In this document: positions 46,329 to 58,958 of the stretch, one piece after another | Layout of the letters: each line of letters starts with the position of its first letter | Position numbering within the stretch: position 1 is the first letter of the stretch | Assembly (NCBI GenBank): GCA_017163975.1 | Contig: JAFFSR010000316.1 | Location: 1,462,001 to 1,526,000, forward strand | Direction of reading: 5' to 3' | From: Anastatus disparis | Taxonomy: Eukaryota > Arthropoda > Insecta > Hymenoptera > Eupelmidae | DNA: 64,000 nt | Translations under genes and position numbers: made by a program | Notes under the pieces: model-generated | The model's input: only the letters and a program-made list of their open reading frames with translations | What the model was told of the DNA's origin: nothing | The model's database searches: none

Positions 46329-49300
46329 GTCAAGTATCTACTAAATTATAAAATTCTTTTTCTACGCAATGTTTAGTCAAGATTACAAAAATAATAATTC
46401 AAACAAAATAAAAATGCTATACCGGAATTTGAGAAGTTTGAATGCTTGCAAACATGAGTTGGAAAATATCATACAAGACTACGACATAATTGTAGGAGTT
46501 GAAACATGGCTTGATACCAATTCCAATATTAATTTTACTGGATTTAACATACATAGAATTGACCGTCCTGCTGTACAGGGACAGGGTGGAGGCATTATAT
46601 TTATATTGAGATACGGTATAGACTTTAGTCACATAGACTTCTCTCTGCCTAATACTGGAATCGAGGTGGGAGATATTAAGATTCGTACTAGCTCTCAAAA
46701 ATTCAATATTATAACCTGTTACAAGCCGCCACATATTCACCCTACTTATAGCAACTGGAATCAAATCATTGGTAATCAACATATAAATAAAGAGCCCGGT
46801 GTGATAGTTGGTGACTTTAACTCACACCACTTAAACTGGAATGGCGAACATACTGACAACAATGGCAAAATATTGCTGCCTGCACTCGATTCAAATAAGA
46901 TGATTATACACAATAACAACTCTTTTACACACATAGATGCTGCCAGGAAGAAAAAGTCTAACATTAACCTCATCATTTTCTCCACTTGCATCGCCGACCG
47001 CATTTACTATCAAGTTGACGACGATCCACATGGCTCTGACCACTACCCGATCAACCTTATTACTGACTTCAAAAAATCCGTATATCATAAAACTTCGATA
47101 AAATCCATTCAAAAAGAACAAACTGAATAGAAATCGACAATATCTTAAATAAAACATACAAAAATTTTTTTAATTCAGAATACCAAAACGCCTCAGCTAT
47201 AGACAAATACGACTATTGGGTTCAACAAGTTAAAACAGCTGTCATTAACAACACGCCTCCCAAAAGGAAAGTTTCAGATTCCATTCATCGGAATCCAGTT
47301 CCATGGTGGAACAATGAATGTGATAAACTCAAAAGAATTCGCGAGGCCAACTATAAAAAATGGGAATACTCAGGCACTCAACAAGATTATTTAAACTACC
47401 TCAATTCAGATAAAACTCTTCGCAAAACTTTAAAGAAAAAGAAATTTGAAAGTTATAAAAAGTTCACCGAAACCATAGACTTCCGAAATAACAGCAAATA
47501 TGTTTGAAACAAAGTTAAAACCTTCAAAAACAAATGGATCAAGACAAGCGCACCAAATCATGACAGGACACTATTCAAGATTCAAGCTGAAAAAAGTCTC
47601 AACAAAATTGCACCACTTACACTTCCTGGCAATACTTCTAAGGCGGTTCCTAAGATTACCACTAAAAATCAATCATTTTTTGATACTCCATTTGATTTCC
47701 ACGAGCTCAACACCGCTCTTCAGTCCAGGAACAAGCATTCTAGTTGCGGGATCGATGAAATTGATTATAATATGTTAATAAACATTCCAATTAAATACAG
47801 ATTAGAACTCCTGGATATTTTTAATCAAATGCAATTAACAAATTTATATCCCTCAAGCTGGAAAGAATTATACATACATTTTATTACCAAACCCGATGGA
47901 TTGGGTCTCAGACCCATAGCGATGACCTCGTGCCTTTCCAAGATGTATGAACTTATGATCAAAAACAGACTGCAATGGTTCTGTGAACATAATTCAATTC
48001 TTTCTAGCTCAAACTCTGGATTTAGAAAAGGACGCTCTTGTAACGACAACCTCACAAACTTAACACTATATATAGAAGATGGGCTGCTCAAAGGTAAATC
48101 CACACTAGCCGCCTTTCTCGACATACAAGGAGCTTTCGACAATGTGGATCTTAAAATTCTTACCACCAGACTTGCAGAAATTGGGTGCTCACTCTCAGTG
48201 ATCAAATTTGTACAACACCTTACTCAACAACGCTTTATTTATACTGAATTTAACCAGAATAATCCACGCTTCACAAATAAAGGTATACCACAAGGAGGAG
48301 TTTTGAGCTCTCTACTTTATTTAATCTATGTTGCTGATATTACAGAAGGCATATCCAAATTTATACGAGATTCTCAATTCGCCGATGATATAACTCTCCA
48401 CGAAAAACATACTTCCGCTAAATAAGACTAGAAGTTTACTTACCGAGGGAGTAGAAATCATTAGGACCAACTTGTTTAAGCTGGACCTTTCTCTAAATCT
48501 TAAGAAAACAAAACTGATTTATTTCAACAGTAAAAAAATAACTCCAGGCAGCATCTCAATCACTATAAATGGGCAAAAAATAAAATCTACAGATTCAACA
48601 AGATTTCTTGGTATTATATTTGATTATGAAATGTCCTTTAAACAGCAAATCAGAATCCTTTCCATCAAGTGCCAAAAAGCTCATAGAATATTAAAATAAA
48701 TTTATAGAACATGGTGGGGGTCACACCCCGAGACCCTACTTAGACTCCATCAAAGCCTCATACGCTCCATCATTGATTATGGGATTAACACTTATTTTCC
48801 TAAAACGAAAGCTTTAGTCAACTCTTTAGGAAGGTTGCAATACGCACCTCTGCAAACTGCTATGGGATATCATTTTTCTACTCCTAAAAATGTTATATTG
48901 GCAGAAACCAAATTCACCACCATCAAAGATAGAGCTATGTACTTGGGATGCAATCATCTAACTAAGGCCCTTTCCAATGAAGATAATTCAGCGCACAAAA
49001 CGATCAAAAATTTCTTTAAACTACACAAAAATAGTAAACTTAAGAGAAAAAGACTAATAAGCGAGTGCGTAAACAGGCTAGTCCAATACATTAACAAAAT
49101 ATTATATACAAGCAAGAGGGAGGATTTCTATTCATTTGATTATCATGTAATTCACTACTCTCCTGATGTAAATTTCGAAATAGGTAAAATTCTTCAAAAT
49201 ACCAACAACCCTAACCATATCTTGGAGATTTGTCTAGCAGATGCAGAGGCAAATAGATTTTTTACTGATGGTAGCAAAATAGCAAACTCTCCTTCTGTTG

Positions 49301-49504
49301 GATTCCCCTGTGTCTCCAATGTCTCTAGAACAGTCAGTGCAGTCAGTGTAAACAATCACTGCTCCATTTACACAGCCGTAGTTGCAGCTATAAATACTGC
49401 ACTTGACCTAACTAACAAAAACAGGCACCAAAGAAACATCATCTTATCCGACTCTCAAAGTGTCCTACAAAGTCTACAAAGTAATAAACCAGCCTCACTT
49501 AGTC

Positions 49505-50186
49505 ATCCCCCACACAGCATGAAAGATTGTTGCAAGGTTGCTGCAAGGTTTCATGAAAGTTTCGAAACTTCGCAGCAACCTTTCATGAAAGATTGCAGCA
49601 ACATTTATATGTCCGCGCTGGAACCCGGTTGAAATATTTCTAAAAACCTCGCAGCAACCTTTCATGAAAACCTCACAGCAATATTTCAGGAAATGTAACA
49701 GAAACATTTCAAGAAACCTTGCAGCAATCTTTTAGAACACCTCGCCGCAACCTTGCAGGAAACCTCGCAGCAATCTTTCAGGAAATGTAACAGGAACATT
49801 TCAAGAAACCTCACAGGAATCTTGCGGGAAAAATAGCAAAAACATTTCAAGCAACCACACAGCAATTTTTCAGAAAATCTCGCCGTAACCTTGCAGAAAA
49901 CCTCGTAGCAACCTTTTATGAGATATTGCAGCAACATTTATATGTCCGCGATAGAACCCGGTTGAAATATTTCTAAAAACCTCGCAGCAACCTTTTATGA
50001 AAACCTCGCAGCAACATTTCAAGAAACCTTGCAGCAATCTTTCATGAAAGGTTTCTCGTAATATTTCATGAAATTTTTCCCAAATTTTGCCGCGAACAAC
50101 GCTCATACCTTTCCGTATGGTTTCCTGCAATATTTTGTAAAATATTTCTTAAACCTTGCCAAAAGCTTACTGCAGTAATATTTACT
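49505..50186 (+). repeat. minisatellite in LINE ORF2, first part (CCTCGCAGCAACCTTTC words)
   Basis: Irregular units of about 24-35 bp built on CTCGCAGCAACCTTTCATG, plus a larger duplication of 333 bp (ACATTTATATGTCCGCG at 49601 and 49934). ORF2 reads into it in frame until a stop at 49630. It ends at an inserted MITE. Confidence 0.85.
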
Positions 50187-50559
50187 AGTAGGCAGGATTT
50201 TCTATCCTTGTGTGATAAAGTTTTTCTTATTTGCTTAAGTATCAATCGCTCTATCTATAAATTACTAGTTGAGCGCAATAGTATTATTATCAATATTTGT
50301 GCACAAGAAGAAAAAATTCCTCAGCATCGTTTTTGAGAAAAGTAGAGGATATTGAAATTTGTTTCTAATATTAATGCGTTCTTTACTTTTTTCAATAACA
50401 ATTCGATGGATTTTTTTACCCTACGCATAAATATTTATAATAATAGCATACTTATTGCGCTCAACTTCCCGTTTACAATACAACTACAGCAATAAATACT
50501 TGAGTAAATAACAGAAAACCAAATATAAGGCTAGAACAGCGAATCTGGACTGCTCTTAG
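50187..50559. repeat. hairpin MITE, TTAAGAGCAGGCCG family, copy 5
   Basis: The left end TAGTAGGCAGGATTTTC and right end GAATCTGGACTGCTCTTA are diverged forms of the family termini. The core matches the 10.4 kb copy (arm words GTGCACAAGAA and TTTTGAGAAAAGTA). It separates two parts of the ORF2 minisatellite. Confidence 0.75.
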
Positions 50560-52250
50560 AATCTTTTATAAAAACTTGCGGAATGATTGCTGAAACTGTT
50601 TATGAAAGGTTTGCTGCAATTTCATTTTGAAATTATTCATGAAACTTTGCTGATACTTTTTATGAAACGCTTTTCTGGAATATTTTATAAAGATTGCCAA
50701 AAATATGGTAATAACCATTGGCGAAATGTACATAGCAATATTTTTTGTGATATCTTAGAAATCTTGTCAAAAACCTTGCAGAAATCTTACTGCAACTTTT
50801 AACAAAAGATACCTCGTAATATTTCATAAAATATTCATCAAATTTTGCTGGAAACCTCGTTGAAACCTTTCATAAAAGGTATCTTGCAATATTTCGTAAA
50901 ATGTTTCTAAAATCTTGCACGAACCTTGCTGCAACCTTTCATCAAAGGTCTCTTGCGATATTTCGTAAAATGTTCCCCAAATCTTGTGAGGAACCTCACT
51001 GAAACCTTTCATGAAAGGTTTCTTGCAATATTTTATAAAATGTTTCTAAAATCTTGCAGGAACCTCGCTGCAATCTTTCATGAAAGGTTTATTGCAATAT
51101 TCTATGAAAAGTTCCCCAAATCTTGCTGGAAAACTCGCTGAAACCTTTCGTGAAAGGTTTCTTGCAATATTTCATGAAATGTTTTTAGAATCTTGCAGAA
51201 ACCTCGCTGCAACCTTTCGTGAAAGGTTTCTTGCAATATTTTATAAAATGTTTCTAAAATCTTGCAGAAAGCTCGCTGCAATCTTTCATAGAAAGTTCGA
51301 TGCAATATTCCATCAAAATGTTGTCTAAATCTTGCTGAAAATCCCGCCGAAACATGTAATAAAAGTTTTCTTGCAATATTTCATGAAATGTTTTTAAAGT
51401 CTTACAGAAACCGCGCTGCAACCTTTCATGAAAGGTTTCTTGCAATATTTCATGAAATATTTCTAAAATATTGCAGAAAACTTGCTGCAACCTTCCATGA
51501 AAGGTTTTTTGCAATATTCCATGAAATGTTTTCTAAATTTTGCTGAAAACCTCGCTGAAACATGTCGTGAAAGTTTTCTTGCAATATTTCATGAAATGTT
51601 TCTAAAATCTTGCAGAAACCTCGCTGCAACCTTTCGTGAAAGTTTTCTTGCAATATTTCATGAAATGTTTCTAAAATCTTACAGAAACCTCGCTGCAACC
51701 TTTCATGAAAGGTTTCTAGCAATATTTCATGAAATATTTCTAAAATCTTGTAGAAACCTCGCTGCCACCTATCATGAAAGGTTGCTTGCAATATTCCATG
51801 AAATAATTTCTAAATCGTACTGAAAACCTCGCTGCAACCTTTCGTGAAAGTTTTCTTGCAATATTTCATGAAATATTTCTAAAATCTTACAGAAACCTCG
51901 CTGCAATCTTTCATGAAAAGTTTCTTGCGAAATTTCATGAAATATTTCTAAAATCTTGCAGAAACCTTGCTGCAACCTTTCATGAAAGGTTCCTTGCAAT
52001 ATTTTATGAAATGTTTTCTAAATTTTGCTGGGAACCTCTATGCAACCTTTTATAAAAGGTTTCTTGCAATATTTCATGAAATATTCCTAAAATCTTTCAG
52101 AAACCTCGCTGCAACCTTTCATGAAAGGTTTCTTGCAATATTCTATGAAATGTTTTCTAAATCTTGCTGGAAACTTCGTTGAAACATGTCATGAAAGTTT
52201 TCTTGCAATATTTCATGAAGTGTTTCTAATATCTTGCAGAAACCTCGCTC
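50560..52250 (+). repeat. 69 bp-period minisatellite in LINE ORF2, open on both strands
   Basis: CTCGCTGCAACCTTTCATG recurs about every 69-70 bp (for example 51203, 51272, 51343, 51412), some 24 units. Because 69 is 23 codons, long frames persist on both strands: plus-strand FHEMFLKSCRNLAATFRESF-like and minus-strand FHEILQETFHERLQRGFCK-like repeats. The plus frame joins ORF2 again at about 52250. Whether anything is translated is unknown; it is best regarded as an expanded minisatellite. Confidence 0.9.
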
Positions 52251-52688
52251 GAAAAAACAAAAACCTAACAAGAAGGAATATAGTCACGATTAATAGGCTA
52301 AGAGCGAATTACTACAGCTCCGCAGCTTCCTTAGCCAGAAAAAATATAGTTGACTCCTCTTCGTGCACATGCGGACACACTATCCAAGACGCAGATCATT
52401 TGTTATGGCACTGCCCACTATATCAGCTACAACGTTCAAAAATGCTCTCTAAGCTAAACGAAAACAAGATCCAAGCACATCAAAACATAAGTGCTAATTT
52501 AAAAAGAGTAAACGTTAAAGTGATTAAAATAATATGTGAATTCTTTACTAATTGTATAATCTCATTATAATGTAAAATTTATAAATATTTTTAGCAATAT
52601 ACATGTAACTTTTTTCTTTGTAAAGCTGTATAAACCTTTTTAGGTTTGGGTAGGCTTAAATAAATAAAAAAAAAAAATAAATCAAAAC

Positions 52689-52849
52689 TAGTTTTTTACA
52701 ATTGTCTTCGGTCGCTAGTTTTTATAATATAATAAATTAGTTAATAAAATAAAGACAGAGAGATACAACAGTCTCCTACTATCAGTATAAAAAAGCAGAT
52801 TACGTTGCAGAGTTGCAGTAAAAGTCTAAATGGCTAGAAATATCGAGAG
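52689..52849. other. interior right of the LINE
   Basis: 160 bp of non-repetitive AT-rich DNA between the LINE target duplication and the right satellite. No gene. Confidence 0.5.
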
Positions 52850-55848
52850 CAAAAAATTTTTAGGACCATTTTTTTTTTTACTAAATGTCTTTAGCTTTAA
52901 ATACCAAGATCGACTAATTCTTTAATTCATTTAAATAAAAAAAATTGCATTGAAACATTTTCCATGTGCTTGGATTTAAAGATTTGTAGAATTACAAATT
53001 CCTTGCAGCTACTGTAGTATATCAGGAACATCTTTAGATTGCGTTTGGAGTATAAATGGTTGAGAATCCCAAGAACGAAAAATCTCCAGATGCATTACAA
53101 ATCTTCGAAAAATTTTCGGAGCGACAAAATACTTGAAACCTCAGTAACGTGATAAAATTTTTTTTATTTCACTAAAAATCTTAATAGCTTTAAATACCAA
53201 GATCGACTAATTCTCTAATTCATTTTAATTAAAAAAACTTGCATAAAACATTTCCTATGTGCTTGGATTTGAAGATCTTTAGTGCAACAAATTCTTCATA
53301 GTTATTGTAGTATCGAAAACATCTTTTTATCGCGTTTCAAGTATTGATGGTTAAGAAACTCAAGAGCAACAAATTACCAGATGCATAAGAATCACAAAAA
53401 TTTGCATAAAAATCATTTTGGCGTGCTAGGGTCCATGGATTATTAGGGCGACAGAATCCTTAATTTGTTGTATCAAAATCATCTTTTTATTGCGTTCAAA
53501 GTATTAATGGTTAAGAATCTCAAGAGTCAGAAATTACCAGATGCATTAGAATCACGAAAATTTGTAAAAAAATCATTTTGGCGTGCTAGGGTCCATGGAT
53601 TATTAGGGGGACAAAATTCTTAATCTATTATAACAAAATCATCTTTTTATCGCGTACAAAGTTTTAATTTATTCAAATATCATTAGCGACCAATTCTTAG
53701 ACGCATCTTCATTAAAAAACTAACAAAAAAATATTAAGATTATGCCGATTGAGGGAATACTAAATCGAAAAAATCTTTAAAGCCTTAGTAGGGTCCAAAA
53801 ACTTCTTTTAACTGAACTCAAAATCTTAATAGTTTCAAATATCAAGAGCGACAAACTCTCTAATTTATTACAATTCAAAAAACTTACATAAAAACATTTT
53901 CTATGTTTTAGTTCAAAGTATTGATAGTTGATAATCTCGGAAGCGACAAATTTTCAGACGAATTTAAGTTCAAAAACTTATATGAAAAAATATTTAGAGT
54001 TGGCTGATAAAAGAATTACAAAAGCGACAAATTCTTTAGGCCTCAGTAAGGTCTCAAACATCTTTTAATTGCACTAAAAGTCCCAATAGTTTCAAATATC
54101 AAGAGCGACAAACTCCCTAAATCATTTCAATTCAAGACACTTGCATAAAAACATTTCCTATATGCTTGGATTTAACGAATTAAGGAACAACAATTATTTT
54201 TATAAGCAAGCTATTCTTTTCAGATACTGTGATATCAGAAATAACTTTTTATTGCGTTAAAAGTATTAATGGTTCTCAATCTCAAGAGCGACAAATCTTC
54301 AAATACATAACCATCACAAAAATTCTCACGGAAATCATTTTAGCGTGCTGGGAACCGTAGATTTTGAGAGCGACCAAATCCTTGAAGCTTCTGTTGTATC
54401 AGAATCATATTTTTATTGCGTTTGAAGTTATAATTTATTCAAATATTATAAGCGTCAAATTCCCAGATGCTTGAAAATCACAAAATTTGCATAAAAATCA
54501 TTTAATAGTACTAGTAACCATAAGTTTTTAAAGCGACAAAATCCTTGAAACTTCTGTACCATCAGAATAATCTTTACATGGCGTTTGAAGTGTTAATTTG
54601 TTCAAACATCATGAGCGACAAATTCCCAGACGCATTTAAGTTCAAAAAATTCTATAAAAAAATATTTAGAGTGAACTGATCAAAGAATTACTAGAGCGAC
54701 AAAATCCTTAAAGCTTCAGTAAGGTTACGAAAATCTTTTAATTGTATTCAAAGTCTTCATAATTATGAATGTCAGAAGCGACTAACTCTCTAATTCATTC
54801 CAATTAAGAAACCTTGCATGAAAACATTTTCTATGTGCTTGGATGCTATTAATAAAGAAGCAAAAAATTCTTTGCAGTTTCTGTGATATCAGAAATAACT
54901 TTTTATTTTTTTCAAATGTCTGATAATTAACAATCTCAAGAGCAACAAATTCCTAGATGCATGAAAATCACAAAATTTGCATAAAAATCATTTTAGCGTG
55001 CTAGGAACCATAGATTTTTAAAGCGACAAAATCCTTGTAGCTTATGTTGAATTAGAATTATATTTTTATTGCATTGAAAGTTTAAATTTATTTAAATATC
55101 ATGAGCGACAAATTTCTAGACGTATCTAAATCTAATAACTTAAAAAAAAGAATTATTATTCATTAGTAGAGTTTAACGACAGTGTAAATAATTCCTTTAA
55201 TAATGATACAAACAACTATTAACTGTCAATAATACTTTTTATTGCTGGTTAATCATACAACGTTTCAGTCATATTTTTGATGACCCTTTTCAAGTGCAAA
55301 AAATTGATTTAAATTAATTTACATAATTATGAGTAACATTCTTTTCCTGAAACATAACATATAAATACATATAATTTTTTTACTTGATAAAATTTACAAA
55401 ATCAATGACAATTAAAATATCAAAGTCTCAATTATAACCTTTCAACTCTCCAAAACCAATAATAAATATTATAAAATCCATTAAAAAACAATTTTACAAT
55501 AAACATTGCTATTTAAACAATTAATAATAGAAACCATTAAGTAGTATAGGTTTCAGTCTATAGTATAAATAAGCTATAAAGAAAGACGATCAAACAAGAA
55601 GCAGTGAAGTCGTTCACAACAATAGTTAAACAGAAATCATAAGGAGGATAACACAATTGTGAGCTACCAAGTTAAAAGATATTTATGTAGTAGGGCGCTG
55701 TTGCCGTATGTACCCATTAGCACATGCGTGTGTGTACTTTGAATTAAATGTATTAATTATAAAAAGAATAAGAATAAAAGAGAAAGCGTAAAGAACAATT
55801 TGAAAGATTAACTATAGTAAACTAATGAATACTAATATAATTATATAC

Positions 55849-55881
<33 letters not shown>

Positions 55882-55928
55882 TGTACATATACACACAAAA
55901 ACATCATTTGTGAAAATAAGAAACATTA

Positions 55929-56936
55929 TCAACTCCGATTCTCAATCCTAAAGTCACCATCAATATAATCTTTAAAAACAGTTAACAACTTTTGTGTATC
56001 AAACATTCTATTGATATTATTCTTGTGAATGTGTATATTAATCATTTCAGATACCAATCTTTTATAGTAATTGCACTCATTATCAAGGATTTTAACATTA
56101 TTAATATCAAAATTCATACTATGACCGGTGTTTAAAACATGAGTATAAAGGGCCGATCTTTCACGTTTATGCAAACAATCAGACCTATGCTCCTTAATTC
56201 GAGTTTCAAGAGTTCTACCGGTCTGCCCAATGTAACAACCATTACAATCATTGCAGTTTATTTTATATACAACATTATTTTTTAATGATTTTTTTGTGAT
56301 ATCCTTACCCTATTGTGAATTGCATTTAATTTTGTTGTTAAGACTAAAAATTAATTTAAAATTGAATTTTTTACATATGTTTTTAAATGCAAATTCATGG
56401 GACCTTGAATAAGGAAATACAATTATATTATTGGACTCTGAATAATATTTATCATTTAAATTGTGGTGACTATGTTTATTTTGGATAATTCTTTTGTCAA
56501 TATACTTATTTATAAACTCTATTGGGTAATTGTTGCCAATAAGCATCCTTCTAATAATATTGAAATTCTTCACATGAAACCTTGTGTCTGAGAGTTTGAG
56601 AACTTCATCCACCAACGAAAACACTATGCCAATCTTTTGAGAAATAGGTCCATGAGAATGGAAGTTCAAGTATAGTCCCGAGTGAGTGTCCTTGAGATAC
56701 CAATCCGTAGTAATGTTGCTTTTATCATTGAAATCAATGTTGACATCTAAGAAGTGCAAGGTGCCGTTTACAGGTTTTTCCAACGTGTGTTGTATGTGCT
56801 GATCAACAGAATTAAAAGCAGTAAGAATCTTGTCAATGTCACTACTCCTAGCACAAATTAAACTATCATCGACATATCTTCTGTAAAACAATATTAATAT
56901 TATCAATATTATTAGAAGGATGCTTATTGGCAACAA
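55929..56936 (-). pseudogene. Penelope-like RT C-terminal half plus GIY-YIG endonuclease (left copy)
   Basis: The frame 56936-56310 starts just upstream of the RT active site YVDD (about 56876) and includes GTLHFLDVNID and LNFHSH, the typical Penelope RT. A TAG at 56308-56310 interrupts what continues as GKDITKKSL, then the GIY-YIG domain with CYIGQTGRTLETRIKEHRS, ending in ILDNECNYYKRLVSEMI and a stop at 55929. The right copy has Leu instead of this stop. 5'-truncated: about the first half of the RT is missing. Confidence 0.9.
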
Positions 56937-57537
56937 TTACCCAATATAGTTTATAAATAAGTATATTGACAAAAGAATTATCCAAAATAAACATAGTCAC
57001 CACAATTTAAATGATAAATATCATTCAGAGTCCAATAATATAATTGTATTTCCTTATTCAAGGTCCCATGAATTTGCATTTAAAAACATATGTAAAAAAT
57101 TCAATTTTAAATTAATTTTTAGTCTTAACAACAAAATTAAATGCAATTCACAATTGGGTAAGGATATCACAAAAAAATCATTAAAAAATAATGTTGTATA
57201 TAAAATAAACTGCAATGATTGTAATGGTTGTTACATTGGGCAGACCGGTAGAACTCTTGAAACTCGAATTAAGGAGCATAGGTCTGATTGTTTGCATAAA
57301 CGTGAAAGATCGGCCCTTTATACTCATGTTTTAAACACCGGTCATAGTATGAATTTTGATATTAATAATGTTAAAATCCTTGATAATGAGTGCAATTACT
57401 ATAAAAGATTGGTATCTGAAATGATTAATATACACATTCACAAGAATAATATCAATAGAATGTTTGATACACAAAAGTTGTTAACTGTTTTTAAAGATTA
57501 TATTGATGGTGACTTTAGGATTGAGAATCGGAGTTGA
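56936..57537 (+). pseudogene. Penelope-like RT end plus GIY-YIG endonuclease (right copy)
   Basis: Same product in the opposite direction. It begins at MLIGNNYPI, has its own TAG (about 56968) where the left copy has Glu, and the RT-GIY linker is open here (SQLGKDITKKS). The GIY-YIG domain (CYIGQTGRTLETRIKEH, about 57227) is intact to the stop at 57535. The YIG Tyr and the Arg of the ETRIKEH helix are present, so the nuclease fold looks complete. No RT active site in this copy. Confidence 0.9.
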
Positions 57538-57583
57538 TAATGTTTCTTATTTTCACAAGTGATGTTTTTGTGTGTATATGTAC

Positions 57584-57587
<4 letters not shown>

Positions 57588-57650
<63 letters not shown>
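57588..57650. repeat. (TA)n microsatellite in the Penelope 3' region
   Basis: About 30 TA units. The mirror site in the left copy (about 55848-55869) has only 11-12, so this tract has changed length since the copies arose. Confidence 0.9.
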
Positions 57651-58958
57651 ATTATATTAGTATTCATTAGTTTACTATAATTAATCTTTCAAATTGCTCT
57701 TTACGCTTTCTCTTTTATTTTTATTCTTTTTATAATTAATACATTTAATTCAAAGTACACACACGCATGTGCTAATGGGTACATACGGCAACAGCGCCCT
57801 ACTACATAAATATCTTTTAACTTGGTAGCTCACAATTGTGTTATCCTCCTTATGATTTCTGTTTAACTATTGTTGTGAACGACTTCACTGCTTCTTGTTT
57901 GATCGTGTTTCTTTATAGCTTATTTATACTATAGACTGAAACCTATACTACTTAATGGTTTCTATTATTAATTGTTTAAATAGCAATGTTTATTGTAAAA
58001 TTGTTTTTTAATGGATTTTATAATATTTATTATTGGTTTTGGAGAGTTGAAAGGTTATAATTGAGACTTTGATATTTTAATTGTCATTGATTTTGTAAAT
58101 TTTATCAAGTAAAAAAATTATATGTATTTATATGTTATGGTTCAGGAAAAGAATGTTACTCATAGTTATGTAAATTAATTTAAATCAATTTTTTGCACTT
58201 GAAAAGGGTCATCAAAACTATGACTGAAACGTTGTATGATTAACCAGCAATAAAAAGTATTATTGACAGTTAATAGTTGTTTGTATCATTATTAAATTAA
58301 AAAAAAAGAATATATTTAGAGTGTCTAGTTCAAAGAATCACTAGAGCAACAAAATCCTTCAAGCCTCAGTAAAATCAAAAACATCTTTTAAATGCGCTCA
58401 AAGTCTTAATTGTTTTAACTATCAGGAACGACTTATTCCCAAATGCATTCAAATTAAAATCCAGTTTACATGAAGAATTTTCTTTGTGCTTGGATGTAAA
58501 GATATTGAAAGTGACAAATTTTCTATAGCTACTTTAGTATCAGAAACATCGCATGACTTATTAGATACATTCAGAAAAAAAGTTTCCATTTTCACTCGGG
58601 CCAAATGGCCATATCCGGGTCTGGGTCAGATTTTGGGACTTACGAACTATCCTATCTTAGAGTGACAAAAAAGCGACAAATTATGCAACCAGAATGAAGT
58701 TGCTAGCCCTAGCCGTTCCTGAGTTACTGTAGTGGATACCGTAGCTTAATATTAAGCTAGAGTAGCCATTGTTTCTCGGAAACGGCTGGAGCGACAAAAT
58801 CTAGTATAGGATAAAATGTCAGCGACAAATTAGCAACAAATTTTCAAACATCGCATGACATTTTAGATACATTAAGAAAAAATATTTTCATTTTCACTTG
58901 GGCCCAATGGCCATATCCGGGTCTGGGTCAGGTTTTGGGACTTACGAACTATTCCATC

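Larger units (their letters stand above)
46369..52570 (+). pseudogene. LINE ORF2: endonuclease, reverse transcriptase, RNase H, zinc C-terminus, split by a minisatellite
   Basis: Endonuclease 46369-47130 has VETWLD, VGDFNSHH and GSDHYPIN. A frameshift at about 47125 and a TGA at 47505 precede the RT (47772-48425): LRPIAMTS, AAFLDIQGAFDNVD, GIPQGGVLSS and the active site FADD. A second shift at about 48425 leads to the thumb (SLNLKKTKLIYF, STRFLGI); after a stop at 48697 the frame continues to RNase H: FFTDGSK, IYTAVVAAI where a Glu is expected in place of the first Val, and LSDSQSVLQSL. The array at about 49505-52250 replaces the last RNase H part. The C-terminus resumes (NRLRANYY, CTCGHTIQDADHLLWHCPLY). 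Missing catalytic Glu, shifts and stops make it inactive. Confidence 0.9.
44657..52679 (+). mobile_element. full-length, inactive I-type LINE with 9 bp target duplication
   Basis: ATCAAAACT occurs immediately before (44648-44656) and after (52680-52688) the element. It starts with CAGTCGCG, the kind of 5' start seen in I/jockey-type LINEs, and ends in an A-rich TAAATAAATAAAAAAAA tail. Order: 5' leader, ORF1, 40 bp gap, ORF2 with endonuclease, RT, RNase H and C-terminal CCHC-like domain. RNase H after RT points to the I group (known). The length is 8.0 kb only because about 2.4 kb of minisatellite and a 0.37 kb MITE sit in ORF2; without them it is about 5.3 kb. Confidence 0.85.
55154..58296. 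mobile_element. Penelope-like element, head-to-head dimer of two 5'-truncated copies
   Basis: Two nearly identical 1.4-1.7 kb copies point outward from a junction at about 56890-56903: left copy on the minus strand, right on the plus strand. TTAAAAAAAAGAAT (55140-55153) and TTAAAAAAAAAGAAT (58297-58311) flank the pair, so the dimer has one target duplication and inserted as a unit into the satellite. Each copy has a GIY-YIG nuclease domain and a 3' region with GCAATAAAAAGTATTATTGA. Penelope-like elements are known for inverted or tandem partial copies. Confidence 0.9.
52850..58560 (-). repeat. right satellite array in opposite orientation, split by a Penelope-like element
   Basis: Monomers read as the complement of the left array (AGCGACAAATTCCCAGACGC, GAGCGACAAAATCCTT). 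The array runs 52850-55153 and resumes at 58297-58560 after the Penelope-like dimer. The HOR order is the mirror of the left arm. Units nearest the LINE are the most diverged. Confidence 0.9.

Noticed and set aside
51102..51999. Minus-strand ORFs in the 69 bp array (FHEILQETFHERLQRGFCK-type repeats) as a repeat protein gene
   Set aside because: They are by-products of a 23-codon tandem period without stops. They have no independent start region, and the plus strand is the one continuous with the LINE frame.
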